DNA from: Planctomycetota bacterium
GTDB taxonomy: Bacteria > Planctomycetota > UBA1135 > GCA-002686595
Assembly: GCA_029259595.1 (NCBI GenBank)
Contig: JAJDEW010000134.1
Location: forward strand, 1 to 34,902
DNA: 34,902 nt
Reading direction: 5' to 3'
Shown here: positions 22,426-29,864 of the stretch, in pieces
Position numbering within the stretch: position 1 is the first letter of the stretch
Layout: each line of letters starts with the position of its first letter
Program-made: the position numbers and the translations under genes
The notes under the pieces: generated by a model
Told to the model about the DNA's origin: nothing
The model's database searches: none
Seen by the model: the letters and a program-made list of their open reading frames with translations, nothing else

Positions 22426-23562
22426 ATGTCCGGAGACGTTTCGATCGACGAGTCCAAAGACTCGGCCGCCCGCGCGGTCGGCCTGCCCCCGGATGTTCAC
22501 CCCCTCGGACATCTACGCAAGGTCATGGCGGACTTCCGCCAGCGTGTCGGTGAGGATCCACGCATCCTCATCCTGACCCACCGCAGCCCCGACCCCGATG
22601 CGCTCGGCGCCTTGACCGGGGTCGACTTCCTGCTGCGCAACGCCTTCGATCTCCAACCCGAGATCGCGACGGTGGGGCAGATCTACCGCGCCGAGAACCA
22701 GGCCATGGTGCGCGAGCTCGGGCTCACCTACCAGGAGTACCACTCGCTGGACGTCTCGCGCTTCCACGGTGCCATGCTGGTCGACAGCCAACCGAGCTTC
22801 GGGCACACGGACCTGCCCGACGACGTGCCGATGATCGCCGTCTTCGATCATCATCAGCCGCCGCCGCCCGAGCGCCGCCAGGATCAATCGATCCCGCACT
22901 ACGACGTACGACTCGGCATGGGGTCGACGGCAACGATCATCTTCGAGTACATCCGCGACGCCGGGCTGGGTCTCGACTCGCGCACGGCGACGGCGCTCTG
23001 TTGCGGCGTGCGCTTCGACACGGCCGACCTCTCCGTGCACGCGACGCCGCTCGATCGCGAGGCCTTCTTCGAGACCTTCCTGCACGCCGATCGCTCGATG
23101 CTCGCGCGCATCCGCCTGCCTTCGCTGCCGCCGACGTACTACCGCGAGCTGCACCGCTCGCTCTCGCGCGCGAGGCGCCACGGTCCGCTCGTCTTCGGCT
23201 TGCTCGGTCGCGTCGCCAACCCCGAGTCGGTGGCCGAGATGGCGGACTTCTTCATGCGCATGGAGGGCTGTCGCTGGTCCCTCGTGGGCGGCTCCTTCGA
23301 GGGCACCTACTACCTCTCGCTGCGCACGCAGGTGGCCCACGGCGAAGCCTTCCCCTTGATGGAGAAGATCCTCGAGGGCGAGGGGACGTTCGGCGGGCGC
23401 GGCTCGGTGGCGGGCGGCCAGGTCCCGCTCGAGAACACCGACGAAGCCACGCTGCGCAGCCTCGAACGCCGGCTGCGGACGCGCGCCTTGAAGCTGGTCG
23501 ACCCCGAAGAGCTGCGTGGCACGGATCCGCGCTTCGGGACCCGGCTCACGCGCCTGCCGTGA
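22426..23562 (+). CDS. DHH-family phosphoesterase (NrnA-like)
   Basis: The protein has 378 residues. DHH motifs appear in order: HRSPDPDALG (52-61), VDSQ (Asp120), FDHHQ (DHH 141-143) and GVRFDTAD (Asp199), which bind two Mn ions. The DHHA1 substrate-binding part reads GGRGSVAGG (323-331), where GGH…AGG is usual, so one conserved His is replaced by Arg. NrnA-like enzymes degrade short RNAs or pAp, and others act on c-di-AMP; the exact substrate is unclear. ATG 22426 follows ACC with no strong ribosome binding site. The stop overlaps the next start (GTGA). Confidence 0.88.
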   Translation: MSGDVSIDESKDSAARAVGLPPDVHPLGHLRKVMADFRQRVGEDPRILILTHRSPDPDALGALTGVDFLLRNAFDLQPEIATVGQIYRAENQAMVRELGLTYQEYHSLDVSRFHGAMLVDSQPSFGHTDLPDDVPMIAVFDHHQPPPPERRQDQSIPHYDVRLGMGSTATIIFEYIRDAGLGLDSRTATALCCGVRFDTADLSVHATPLDREAFFETFLHADRSMLARIRLPSLPPTYYRELHRSLSRARRHGPLVFGLLGRVANPESVAEMADFFMRMEGCRWSLVGGSFEGTYYLSLRTQVAHGEAFPLMEKILEGEGTFGGRGSVAGGQVPLENTDEATLRSLERRLRTRALKLVDPEELRGTDPRFGTRLTRLP

Positions 23563-24332
23563 GCCCCGCGCTCCTGGTCGTCGCGGGGCACGATTCCAGC
23601 GGCGAGCGCGACGGCAGCGGGCGCTCGGCCGGCCTGCTCGCCGACCGCGAGGCGGCAGGCGCCTTCGAATGCACGACGCTCGAGGCCGTGACGGCCTGGA
23701 CGGACCAGGCCGCGGGGCGCGTGCGTTCGGTGGGGGCTCGAGAGCCTTGTCTTTGGCTCGCGGAGGCGCGCGCGCTGCTCGCGCAGGCGGACGCCGTCAA
23801 GGCGGGGCTCTTGCCGGGTGCCGCGCACGCCGCGGCCTTCGGCACCCTGGTCGATGCACGCGAGCGACACGTGCCGGTCGTCGTCGACCCGGTCTTGGCG
23901 GCTTCGGGCGGCGAGCTCTTCGTACCGCCGGACGAGCTGGCGCGCTGGCGCGACGAGCTGCTCGTCCGCCCGCTCGTCTTGACCCCGAACCTGCCCGAGC
24001 TCGCCGGCCTGCTCGAGGTCGCGCCGCGGGCGTTGGATGAGGACCTGTCCGAGCGCCTCGAAGCGGCCCGTGCCCTGCTCGCCCGGGGCCTTGCGGCCGT
24101 GGTCGTCAAGGGCGGTCACGGCCGCGAGGACCCCGTCCAGGATCTCGTCTGGGAGCGCGGCGCAGAGCCGTCCTGGCACGCGCACCCGCGCCGGCGTGGC
24201 GCCGCCCGCCACGGCTCGGGCTGCCTCTTCGCGACGGCCCTCGCGGCGGGCCTTGCGCACGGTGCGCCCCTGCCGAAGGCTGCGGCCGCGGCGGGGGAAT
24301 TCGTGGCCGCGCGGCTCGTCCCGGAGGCCTGA
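23559..24332 (+). CDS. ThiD-like hydroxymethylpyrimidine kinase, divergent N-terminus
   Basis: The protein has 257 residues. GTG 23559 overlaps the DHH stop. The ribokinase-fold C-terminus is clear: KAGLLPGAAHAAA, VPVVVDPVLAASGG, LVLTPNLPELAGLL, VVVKGGHG and HGSGCLFATALAAGLA, as in HMP-phosphate kinase. The N-terminal substrate loop, AGHDSSGERDGSGRSAGLLADREA, has a 6-7 residue insertion relative to the usual AGSDxSGGAGIQADL, and HGSGC replaces HGTGC. The substrate may therefore not be HMP. No other thiamine gene is near. The coupling to a DHH enzyme is unexplained. Confidence 0.8.
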   Translation: MSPALLVVAGHDSSGERDGSGRSAGLLADREAAGAFECTTLEAVTAWTDQAAGRVRSVGAREPCLWLAEARALLAQADAVKAGLLPGAAHAAAFGTLVDARERHVPVVVDPVLAASGGELFVPPDELARWRDELLVRPLVLTPNLPELAGLLEVAPRALDEDLSERLEAARALLARGLAAVVVKGGHGREDPVQDLVWERGAEPSWHAHPRRRGAARHGSGCLFATALAAGLAHGAPLPKAAAAAGEFVAARLVPEA

Positions 24333-24461
24333 GGGCGCGCGCGTAAGCTCTTGGAGCGCCGGGTGTTCGAGCGCCGGCGGGGGACGCGCCCGAAAACGCC
24401 AAGGATCCCGCTCCCTCCACTTGCCTTCACCCCGCGGCCTGATAGTCTTTTCCGCCCGGAA

Positions 24462-24536
24462 GCGGCTGTAGCTCAGTGGTAGAGCGCAACCTTGCCAAGG
24501 TTGATGTCGACGGTTCAAATCCGTTCAGCCGCTCCA
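24462..24536 (+). tRNA. tRNA-Gly (anticodon GCC)
   Basis: The cloverleaf is complete. The acceptor stem is GCGGCTG/CAGCCGC with discriminator T and an encoded CCA. The D-arm GCTC…GAGC has loop AGTGGTA. The anticodon stem CAACC/GGTTG closes on loop TTGCCAA, with anticodon GCC at 24494-24496. The T-arm ACGG/CCGT holds the loop TTCAAAT. It reads GGC/GGT codons, heavily used here. It lies 129 bases after the ThiD-like gene. Confidence 0.97.
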
Positions 24537-24644
24537 TTCTTCGGTCCCGCCGCGCGGGACCGGTGGCGCCCGCCGCGCTGCGCCATGCCGTCTGGCGCTG
24601 GCCTGCCTGAACCGGGCGCCGGCGCGTGCGTTGCAGGCACGCCC

Positions 24645-25475
24645 ATGTCTCGCTCTCGCCCGCTCCTCACCCGCTCGGCCCAGGCCTGTGATGCGGCCCC
24701 GGCCAGGGTCGGCGAGCTGGTCTCGCTCGCGGAGGGGCCCGTGCGCAGCACGGCGTGGTCGTTGGCGATGCACGCTGCCGTGATCGGAGCGCTGTCGATC
24801 GCCGGACCGTGGCTCGCGCTCGCGCTCGACCGCGAGGGCCCAGGCGAGGATGACGGAGCCGCGTGGCTCGTCGCGCACCTCGAGCCGTCCCGAGGCGCCG
24901 AGCCCGAATTCGTCGAACCCGACGACGAGCCGCTCGAAGCGCTGGCGCCCGAAGTCCGCGAGGACGGGGACGTCGACGTCGCGGACGACGAGGTCGGCCC
25001 GTTCGAGAGCCTTGAATTCGGGGACGTGGCGCAGATGACCCGCGAGCCGCTCGTACCCTTCGAGGCCTTCGCCTCGGACTGGCCTGCGCCCGACGATCGT
25101 CGCTGGAACCTCGACTTCGGCCCGCACTCCGAGCCCGTCCACGAGCCCGAACTCGCGGTCCACGAACCGACCCGGCTCGAACCCGCCGCACCGGCGCGTG
25201 CGATCGAAGCGCCCGTGCTCCTCCGCGCGCCGCCTCCGGCCTATCCCCCGCGTTCGGTGCAGCGACGCGAGGAAGGCGTCGTCGTCTGTCGTCTCGAGAT
25301 CGGGGCGGACGGCGGCGTGACCACGGTCGAGCTCGTTCGCTCGAGCGGCTACGCGCGGCTCGATGAAGCCGCCCTGGCCGCGCTCGCGCGGTGGAGCTTT
25401 CGTCCCGCGGGTGAGGGCGGCCGGGCGTTGCCGAGCCATTTCGAGCATCGCGTCGTGTTCCGCCTGGAGGATTGA
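24645..25475 (+). CDS. TonB-family energy transducer
   Basis: The protein has 276 residues from ATG 24645. One membrane segment (about 37-61, AWSLAMHAAVIGALSIAGPWLALAL) anchors it in the inner membrane. The spacer (65-190) is rich in Asp, Glu and Pro, not the Pro-Lys type of classic TonB. The C-terminal domain, APPPAYPPRSVQRREEGVVVCRLEIGADGGV then VRSSGYARLDEAALAALARWSFRPA, is a standard TonB C-terminal fold. It should pass energy from ExbB-ExbD to the outer-membrane receptor encoded 34 bases later; exbB and exbD are not in the window. An upstream frame reaches into the tRNA and is not used. Confidence 0.9.
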   Translation: MSRSRPLLTRSAQACDAAPARVGELVSLAEGPVRSTAWSLAMHAAVIGALSIAGPWLALALDREGPGEDDGAAWLVAHLEPSRGAEPEFVEPDDEPLEALAPEVREDGDVDVADDEVGPFESLEFGDVAQMTREPLVPFEAFASDWPAPDDRRWNLDFGPHSEPVHEPELAVHEPTRLEPAAPARAIEAPVLLRAPPPAYPPRSVQRREEGVVVCRLEIGADGGVTTVELVRSSGYARLDEAALAALARWSFRPAGEGGRALPSHFEHRVVFRLED

Positions 25476-25509
25476 ACCGCGGTCGCGATCGGGCGTTGTG
25501 TCGCCGATC

Positions 25510-27585
25510 ATGCTCACTCCGACCCTGCTCCTCTTCTGCTCTCTCTCCGCTACGCAAGCGCCGAACCAAGACCCGCAGGCTCGCGCGCAGGTGCCGCTCG
25601 CCGACACGGTCGTCACCGCGAGCCGCCACCCCGAGCCGCGCTTCGAGGCCAAGGCCACGGTCGATCGGATCGACGAACTGGAGCTCGAACGGCGTTCGTA
25701 CCGCACGACACCGCAGATCCTGTCGGGCTTGCCGGGCATCTTCGTGCAGGAGACTTCGCCGGGGCAGGGCTCGCCCTACATCCGTGGCTTCACGGGGTAT
25801 CGCAACCTGTTCCTGATCGACGGCTTTCGTCTGAACAACTCGGTCTTTCGCTCGGGGCCGAACCAGTACTGGAACACGGTCGATCCGCTGTCGCTCGAGA
25901 GCGTCGAGGTCGTACGCGGTCCGGCCTCGGTGCTCTGGGGTTCGGACGCGATCGGCGGCACTGTGCTGGCGACCACGAAGGTGCCGCGCGCCGGGGGCAG
26001 CGCGGGAGCGTACGCGGGCGAGCTCTTCACGCGGCTGTCGACGGCCGAGGAGTCGTGGTTCGTGCGGCAGCAGTCGTCCGCGGCGCTCGGTGCGGACACC
26101 GGGCTGCTCCTGGGCGTGTCCGGCAAGACCTTCGGAGACGTGCACGGCGGGCACGACATCGGCCGGCAGAACAACACGGGCTACGACGAATACGATCTGG
26201 ACGCCAAGGTCGAACACTGGCTCGATTCCGAGACGCGCCTGGTCGTCGCCGCCCAGCACGTCCAGCAGAACGACGTCCCGCGCACGCACCAGACGGTCGC
26301 CGCGGTGCCGTTCGAGGGCTCGAGCGTCGGATCGGACCTGCGGCGCGATCTGGATCAGGAGCGCACGCTCGCGTACGTCAAGCTCGAGCGCGACGGCGGT
26401 CGTGACAGCAGCGACGAGCTCGGCTTCTCGTGGCAGCGCCAGGAAGAGTCGCGCGACCGTGTGCGGGGCAGCGGCAACCGCGAGTTCCAGGGCTTCGACG
26501 TGCGTACGCTCGGCTTGATCGGACGCCGGACGCGGCCCGGCCCCGGGGGGACGTGGACCTTCGGCTTCGACCTCTATCACGACGACGTCTCCTCGTTCTC
26601 GAGCACGAACCCGATCCAGGGTCCCGTGGCCGACGACGCGACCTACGACCTCATCGGCCTGTACGTGCAGGACGAGCTCGCACTGTCCGAGCGCGTCGAC
26701 CTCGCCCTCGGGTTGCGCTTCAGCCACGCGCGCGTGGACGCGAACGACGTCGACGATCCCGACGGAGGGGGGCGCCTTTCGATCGAGGACGATTGGAGCT
26801 CGGTCGCCGGCAGCGCGCGCGTGCTCGTGGAGCTGGTGGAGGATGCCTGGAACCTCTTCGGCGGCATCTCCCAGGGCTTCCGCGCACCGAACCTCTCCGA
26901 CCTGACGCGCTTCGACACGGCCCGCACGGACGAGTTCGAGATCGCGGCACCCGGGCTCGACCCGGAGCGCACGCTGAACTACGAGCTCGGCGTGCGCGGC
27001 GAGACCGGGACGACGCGGACGCAGTGCGCCGTCTTCTACACCGACATCGAGGACCAGATCGTGCGCGTGCCGACCGGCAACGTGAACGGCGCGGGCGATG
27101 CCGAGGTGACGAAGGACAACGTGGGGGACGGTTACGTCTACGGCATCGAGCTCGCGGGCGCTCGGCGGCTCGACGAGAGCTTCGAGGTCTTCGGCAACGG
27201 CACGTGGCAGTACGGCAAGGTCGACACCTTCCCGACCTCGGCGCCGGTCATCGAGCGCGAGTACATCGATCGCCTGATGCCGCTGACGTTGCAGGCCGGC
27301 CTGGGCTGGGACGATCCGACGAGCTCCGCCTGGGCCGAGCTCGTCGGGCTCTGGGCGGACGACGCCGACAAGCTCTCGACGCGCGATGCGGGCGACACCT
27401 CGCGCATCCCGCCGGGGGGAACGCCGTCCTACTTCGTGCTGGATCTGCGCGGCGGCTACGACTTCGAGTGTGCGAGCCTCGGCATCGGGCTGACGAACCT
27501 CCTGGACGAGGACTACCGCGTGCACGGGTCCGGGACGAACCGGCCGGGGCGTAGCCTGGTCGTGAGCTGGACCGGCTACTTCTGA
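25510..27585 (+). CDS. TonB-dependent outer-membrane receptor
   Basis: The protein has 691 residues. A signal peptide (MLTPTLLLFCSLSATQA) is followed by a TonB-box-like DTVVTAS. The plug domain (about residues 60-160) has PQILSGLPGIFVQE, PYIRGFTGYRNLFLIDGFRLN and VEVVRGPASVLWGSDAIGGTV. The rest is a beta barrel ending in LTNLLDEDYRVHGSGTNRPGRSLVVSWTGYF with terminal Phe. The LDEDYRVHGSGTNRPGR motif is common in receptors for haem, cobalamin or siderophores; the ligand cannot be told. The start could also be GTG 25498. It forms an operon with the TonB gene. Its last 10 bases overlap the convergent hydantoinase gene. Confidence 0.93.
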   Translation: MLTPTLLLFCSLSATQAPNQDPQARAQVPLADTVVTASRHPEPRFEAKATVDRIDELELERRSYRTTPQILSGLPGIFVQETSPGQGSPYIRGFTGYRNLFLIDGFRLNNSVFRSGPNQYWNTVDPLSLESVEVVRGPASVLWGSDAIGGTVLATTKVPRAGGSAGAYAGELFTRLSTAEESWFVRQQSSAALGADTGLLLGVSGKTFGDVHGGHDIGRQNNTGYDEYDLDAKVEHWLDSETRLVVAAQHVQQNDVPRTHQTVAAVPFEGSSVGSDLRRDLDQERTLAYVKLERDGGRDSSDELGFSWQRQEESRDRVRGSGNREFQGFDVRTLGLIGRRTRPGPGGTWTFGFDLYHDDVSSFSSTNPIQGPVADDATYDLIGLYVQDELALSERVDLALGLRFSHARVDANDVDDPDGGGRLSIEDDWSSVAGSARVLVELVEDAWNLFGGISQGFRAPNLSDLTRFDTARTDEFEIAAPGLDPERTLNYELGVRGETGTTRTQCAVFYTDIEDQIVRVPTGNVNGAGDAEVTKDNVGDGYVYGIELAGARRLDESFEVFGNGTWQYGKVDTFPTSAPVIEREYIDRLMPLTLQAGLGWDDPTSSAWAELVGLWADDADKLSTRDAGDTSRIPPGGTPSYFVLDLRGGYDFECASLGIGLTNLLDEDYRVHGSGTNRPGRSLVVSWTGYF

Positions 27586-29597
27586 GCCGCGTCCGCCGTG
27601 AGCCACAGGTGCCCGCCGGCCGTGACGCTCGCCTTCCAGCCCGGCGGAACCAGCGTCGTCCCGGAGTACTCCTCGACCAGCGCGGGGCCCGCGAAGGCGC
27701 AGCCCGCGGGCAGGGCGTCGCGGTCGAGCAGCGGCGTCGCGAGCGCCGCGCCGCGGGCGAAGAACACGCGCCGCATCCCGGTTTGCGCGGCGGCGGGCAG
27801 GGCCCGGCGGCGCGGCTTGGTGCCGCGCGGCCGGGCGCGGCGGAGAGACGAGCGCACACGGATCGAGACCAGCTCGATGTCGCGCTCCATGCGGTGGCCG
27901 TACAGCGCTTCGTGCGTGCGGTGGAAGTCCGCCGCCACGTCGGAGCCGCGCCGGTCGTGGTCCGTGAGCAACAGCTCGAACGACTGTCCCCGGTAGCGCA
28001 GGGCCAGGAAGGTCGCGTGCCGCACCCCGGGTGCGCCGGGATGGGCGCGTTCGAGCTCGGCCGCGCCGGCGGCCGCGAGCTGCTCCGCGACCTTCCGCCG
28101 CCGCGTCCGTGTCCAACCCGCGAGCGGTTCGAGCACCGTGCGCGCGTGCTCGCGCAGCGCCTCGGCGGCGGTCATGCCCAGGGCGGAGAGCGCGCCCGGA
28201 TGCAGGGGCACGAGCGCACCCTCGAGGCGCAGGCTCGCGGCCAGGGCCGCGGCCTGCAGGCCGCCGGCCCCGCCGAAGGCGACCAGCGGCAGGCGTTCGG
28301 GATCGTGGCCGCGCTGCATCGTCATGACCCCGATCGCGCGCCGCATCGCCGCGCGCGCGACGTCCAGCACGCCGCGCGCCGCGTCGACGGGCTGCACGCC
28401 CAGGCTGCGGCCGAGCGTCTCGAAGGCGCGCGCGACGGCGTCGAGATCCAGCTCGAGCTCGCCGGCCAGGAAGCGTCCACGGCCGACGTGACCGAGGAAG
28501 ACGTGCGCGTCGGTGACGGTCGGGACGCGGCTGCGTCCGTAGCACACCGGTCCCGGATCGGCCCCGGCGCTGGCCGGTCCGACGTGCAGGATCCCGCCCT
28601 CGTCGACGCGCACCAGGGAACCTCCGCCGCAGCCGATCGTGTGGATGTCGAGCGAGGGCACGCCGATCGGATGACCCGCGACGTGGACGGCGGGGGGGAC
28701 GAGCCCCGCTTCCTCGCCATCCGTCGCGTGGAAGGCGACGTCGGTGCTCGTGCCGCCCATGTCCAGCGCGACGAAGCGCGCGAAGCCCGCCTGGCGTGCG
28801 GCGCGGGCCGCGCCGACGACGCCGCCCGCGGGACCGGAGAGGACGACGCGCACCGGTTCGGTCGCGGCGCGCGCGGCATCGAGCGTGCCGCCGTTCGACT
28901 GCAGAAGAAACAGGCGCTTGCTCTCGAGTCGGGACTCGAGCGAGCCCAGGTAGTCGCGCATCAGCGGCGCGAGCGCGGCATTCACGAGCGCGGTCGAGAA
29001 GCGTTCGAACTCGCGGTGCGCGGGCAGGATGCCGGCCGAGCGCGTCACCGGCAGCCCGAGCCCGGCGAGCGCCGCTTCGATGCGCCGCTCGTCCGCGTCG
29101 TCCGCCCACGAGTGCAGGAGGCAGACCGCCACGCTCTCCACGCGCGCCCGACGCAGTTTCTCGGACAGCGCCGTCAACTCCGCCTCCGTCGGCTCCTCGA
29201 CCGTGACGAAGCCCGCGCCGTCCGGGTCGGGCCAGCGTCGTGAGTGGACTTCGAAGCGGTGCTCGCGCGCGACCAGCGGCGCGGTCTTCACCGGTTCGAG
29301 GTCGTAGATGTCGGGTCGCTCCTGACGCCCGACCTCGACCAGATCGCGAAAGCCCGCGCCGGTGACGAGCCCGACGCGCGCCGTTCGCCCGGTCAAGAGC
29401 GCGTTGAGCGCGACCGTCGTCCCGTGCACCACCGTGTCGTCGGGCCGCAACCCGCCCAGGAGCTCGATCCCCGCCACGATCGCGGCGCCCGGATCCTGCG
29501 GCGTCGACGGGACCTTCACGACGGTGACCTTGCCGCCCCGCGCCGCGGCGAGGTCGGTGAAGGTGCCACCCGTGTCGATGCCGATCGTGCGTGCCAT
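27576..29597 (-). CDS. Hydantoinase A/5-oxoprolinase N-terminal type ATPase (HyuA-like)
   Basis: The protein has 673 residues. ATG 29597 gives MARTIGIDTGGTFTDLA, the phosphate-binding start of HyuA proteins. Other marks are HGTTVALNALL, LSGPAGGVVGA, LDMGGTSTDVAF (second phosphate site) and TIGCGGGSLVRVD. These enzymes hydrolyse cyclic amides such as N-methylhydantoin or 5-oxoproline with ATP, or carboxylate ketones, normally with a HyuB partner. No HyuB gene is present on either side. It ends inside the last codons of the TonB-dependent receptor on the other strand. Upstream is a palindromic element (copy B). The substrate is unknown. Confidence 0.92.
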   Translation of the reverse strand: MARTIGIDTGGTFTDLAAARGGKVTVVKVPSTPQDPGAAIVAGIELLGGLRPDDTVVHGTTVALNALLTGRTARVGLVTGAGFRDLVEVGRQERPDIYDLEPVKTAPLVAREHRFEVHSRRWPDPDGAGFVTVEEPTEAELTALSEKLRRARVESVAVCLLHSWADDADERRIEAALAGLGLPVTRSAGILPAHREFERFSTALVNAALAPLMRDYLGSLESRLESKRLFLLQSNGGTLDAARAATEPVRVVLSGPAGGVVGAARAARQAGFARFVALDMGGTSTDVAFHATDGEEAGLVPPAVHVAGHPIGVPSLDIHTIGCGGGSLVRVDEGGILHVGPASAGADPGPVCYGRSRVPTVTDAHVFLGHVGRGRFLAGELELDLDAVARAFETLGRSLGVQPVDAARGVLDVARAAMRRAIGVMTMQRGHDPERLPLVAFGGAGGLQAAALAASLRLEGALVPLHPGALSALGMTAAEALREHARTVLEPLAGWTRTRRRKVAEQLAAAGAAELERAHPGAPGVRHATFLALRYRGQSFELLLTDHDRRGSDVAADFHRTHEALYGHRMERDIELVSIRVRSSLRRARPRGTKPRRRALPAAAQTGMRRVFFARGAALATPLLDRDALPAGCAFAGPALVEEYSGTTLVPPGWKASVTAGGHLWLTADAAQK

Positions 29598-29697
29598 CTC
29601 GCGCCCCGGCTTCCGTCGAGCGGGGCGCAGAGTCTCCCGGACGGACCGAGTCGCGACAAGCCTCCCGTGCCGGCGATCGCGGGGAGTTGCGACCTGG

Positions 29698-29854
29698 AGC
29701 CCGTCGACCAAGTGTCTCGGAGACCACGACGTTCTCATTCGCTCGAGTGGGGCGACTGGAGGCGCAGGCGAATCCATGGATTCGGCGAGGCCTTCGGGTG
29801 CCGCACCGCGGCGTAGAACGTCGGCATGTAGCCGGATGACCTTCTCGACGGGCT
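29698..29854. repeat. 157-nt palindromic element, full copy B
   Basis: The ends are AGCCCGTCGA and TCGACGGGCT, a perfect 10-bp inverted repeat that differs from copy A at positions 5, 7 and 8 on both arms together. The apex GAATCCATGGATTC (29770-29783) sits at the same offset (72) as in copy A. A second perfect stem GACGTTCT/AGAACGTC (29728-29735 with 29815-29822) lies half way. Shared sequence includes GCAGGCGAATC, GATTCGGCGAGG and GCCGGATGAC. It fills the gap between two minus-strand genes. Confidence 0.85.
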
Positions 29855-29864
29855 CTCGAGGCCC

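Noticed and set aside
24667..29727. A 1686-codon open frame on the minus strand
   Set aside because: It covers TonB and the receptor in antisense and the HyuA gene in another frame. It matches no family and mirrors the codon pattern of the real genes.
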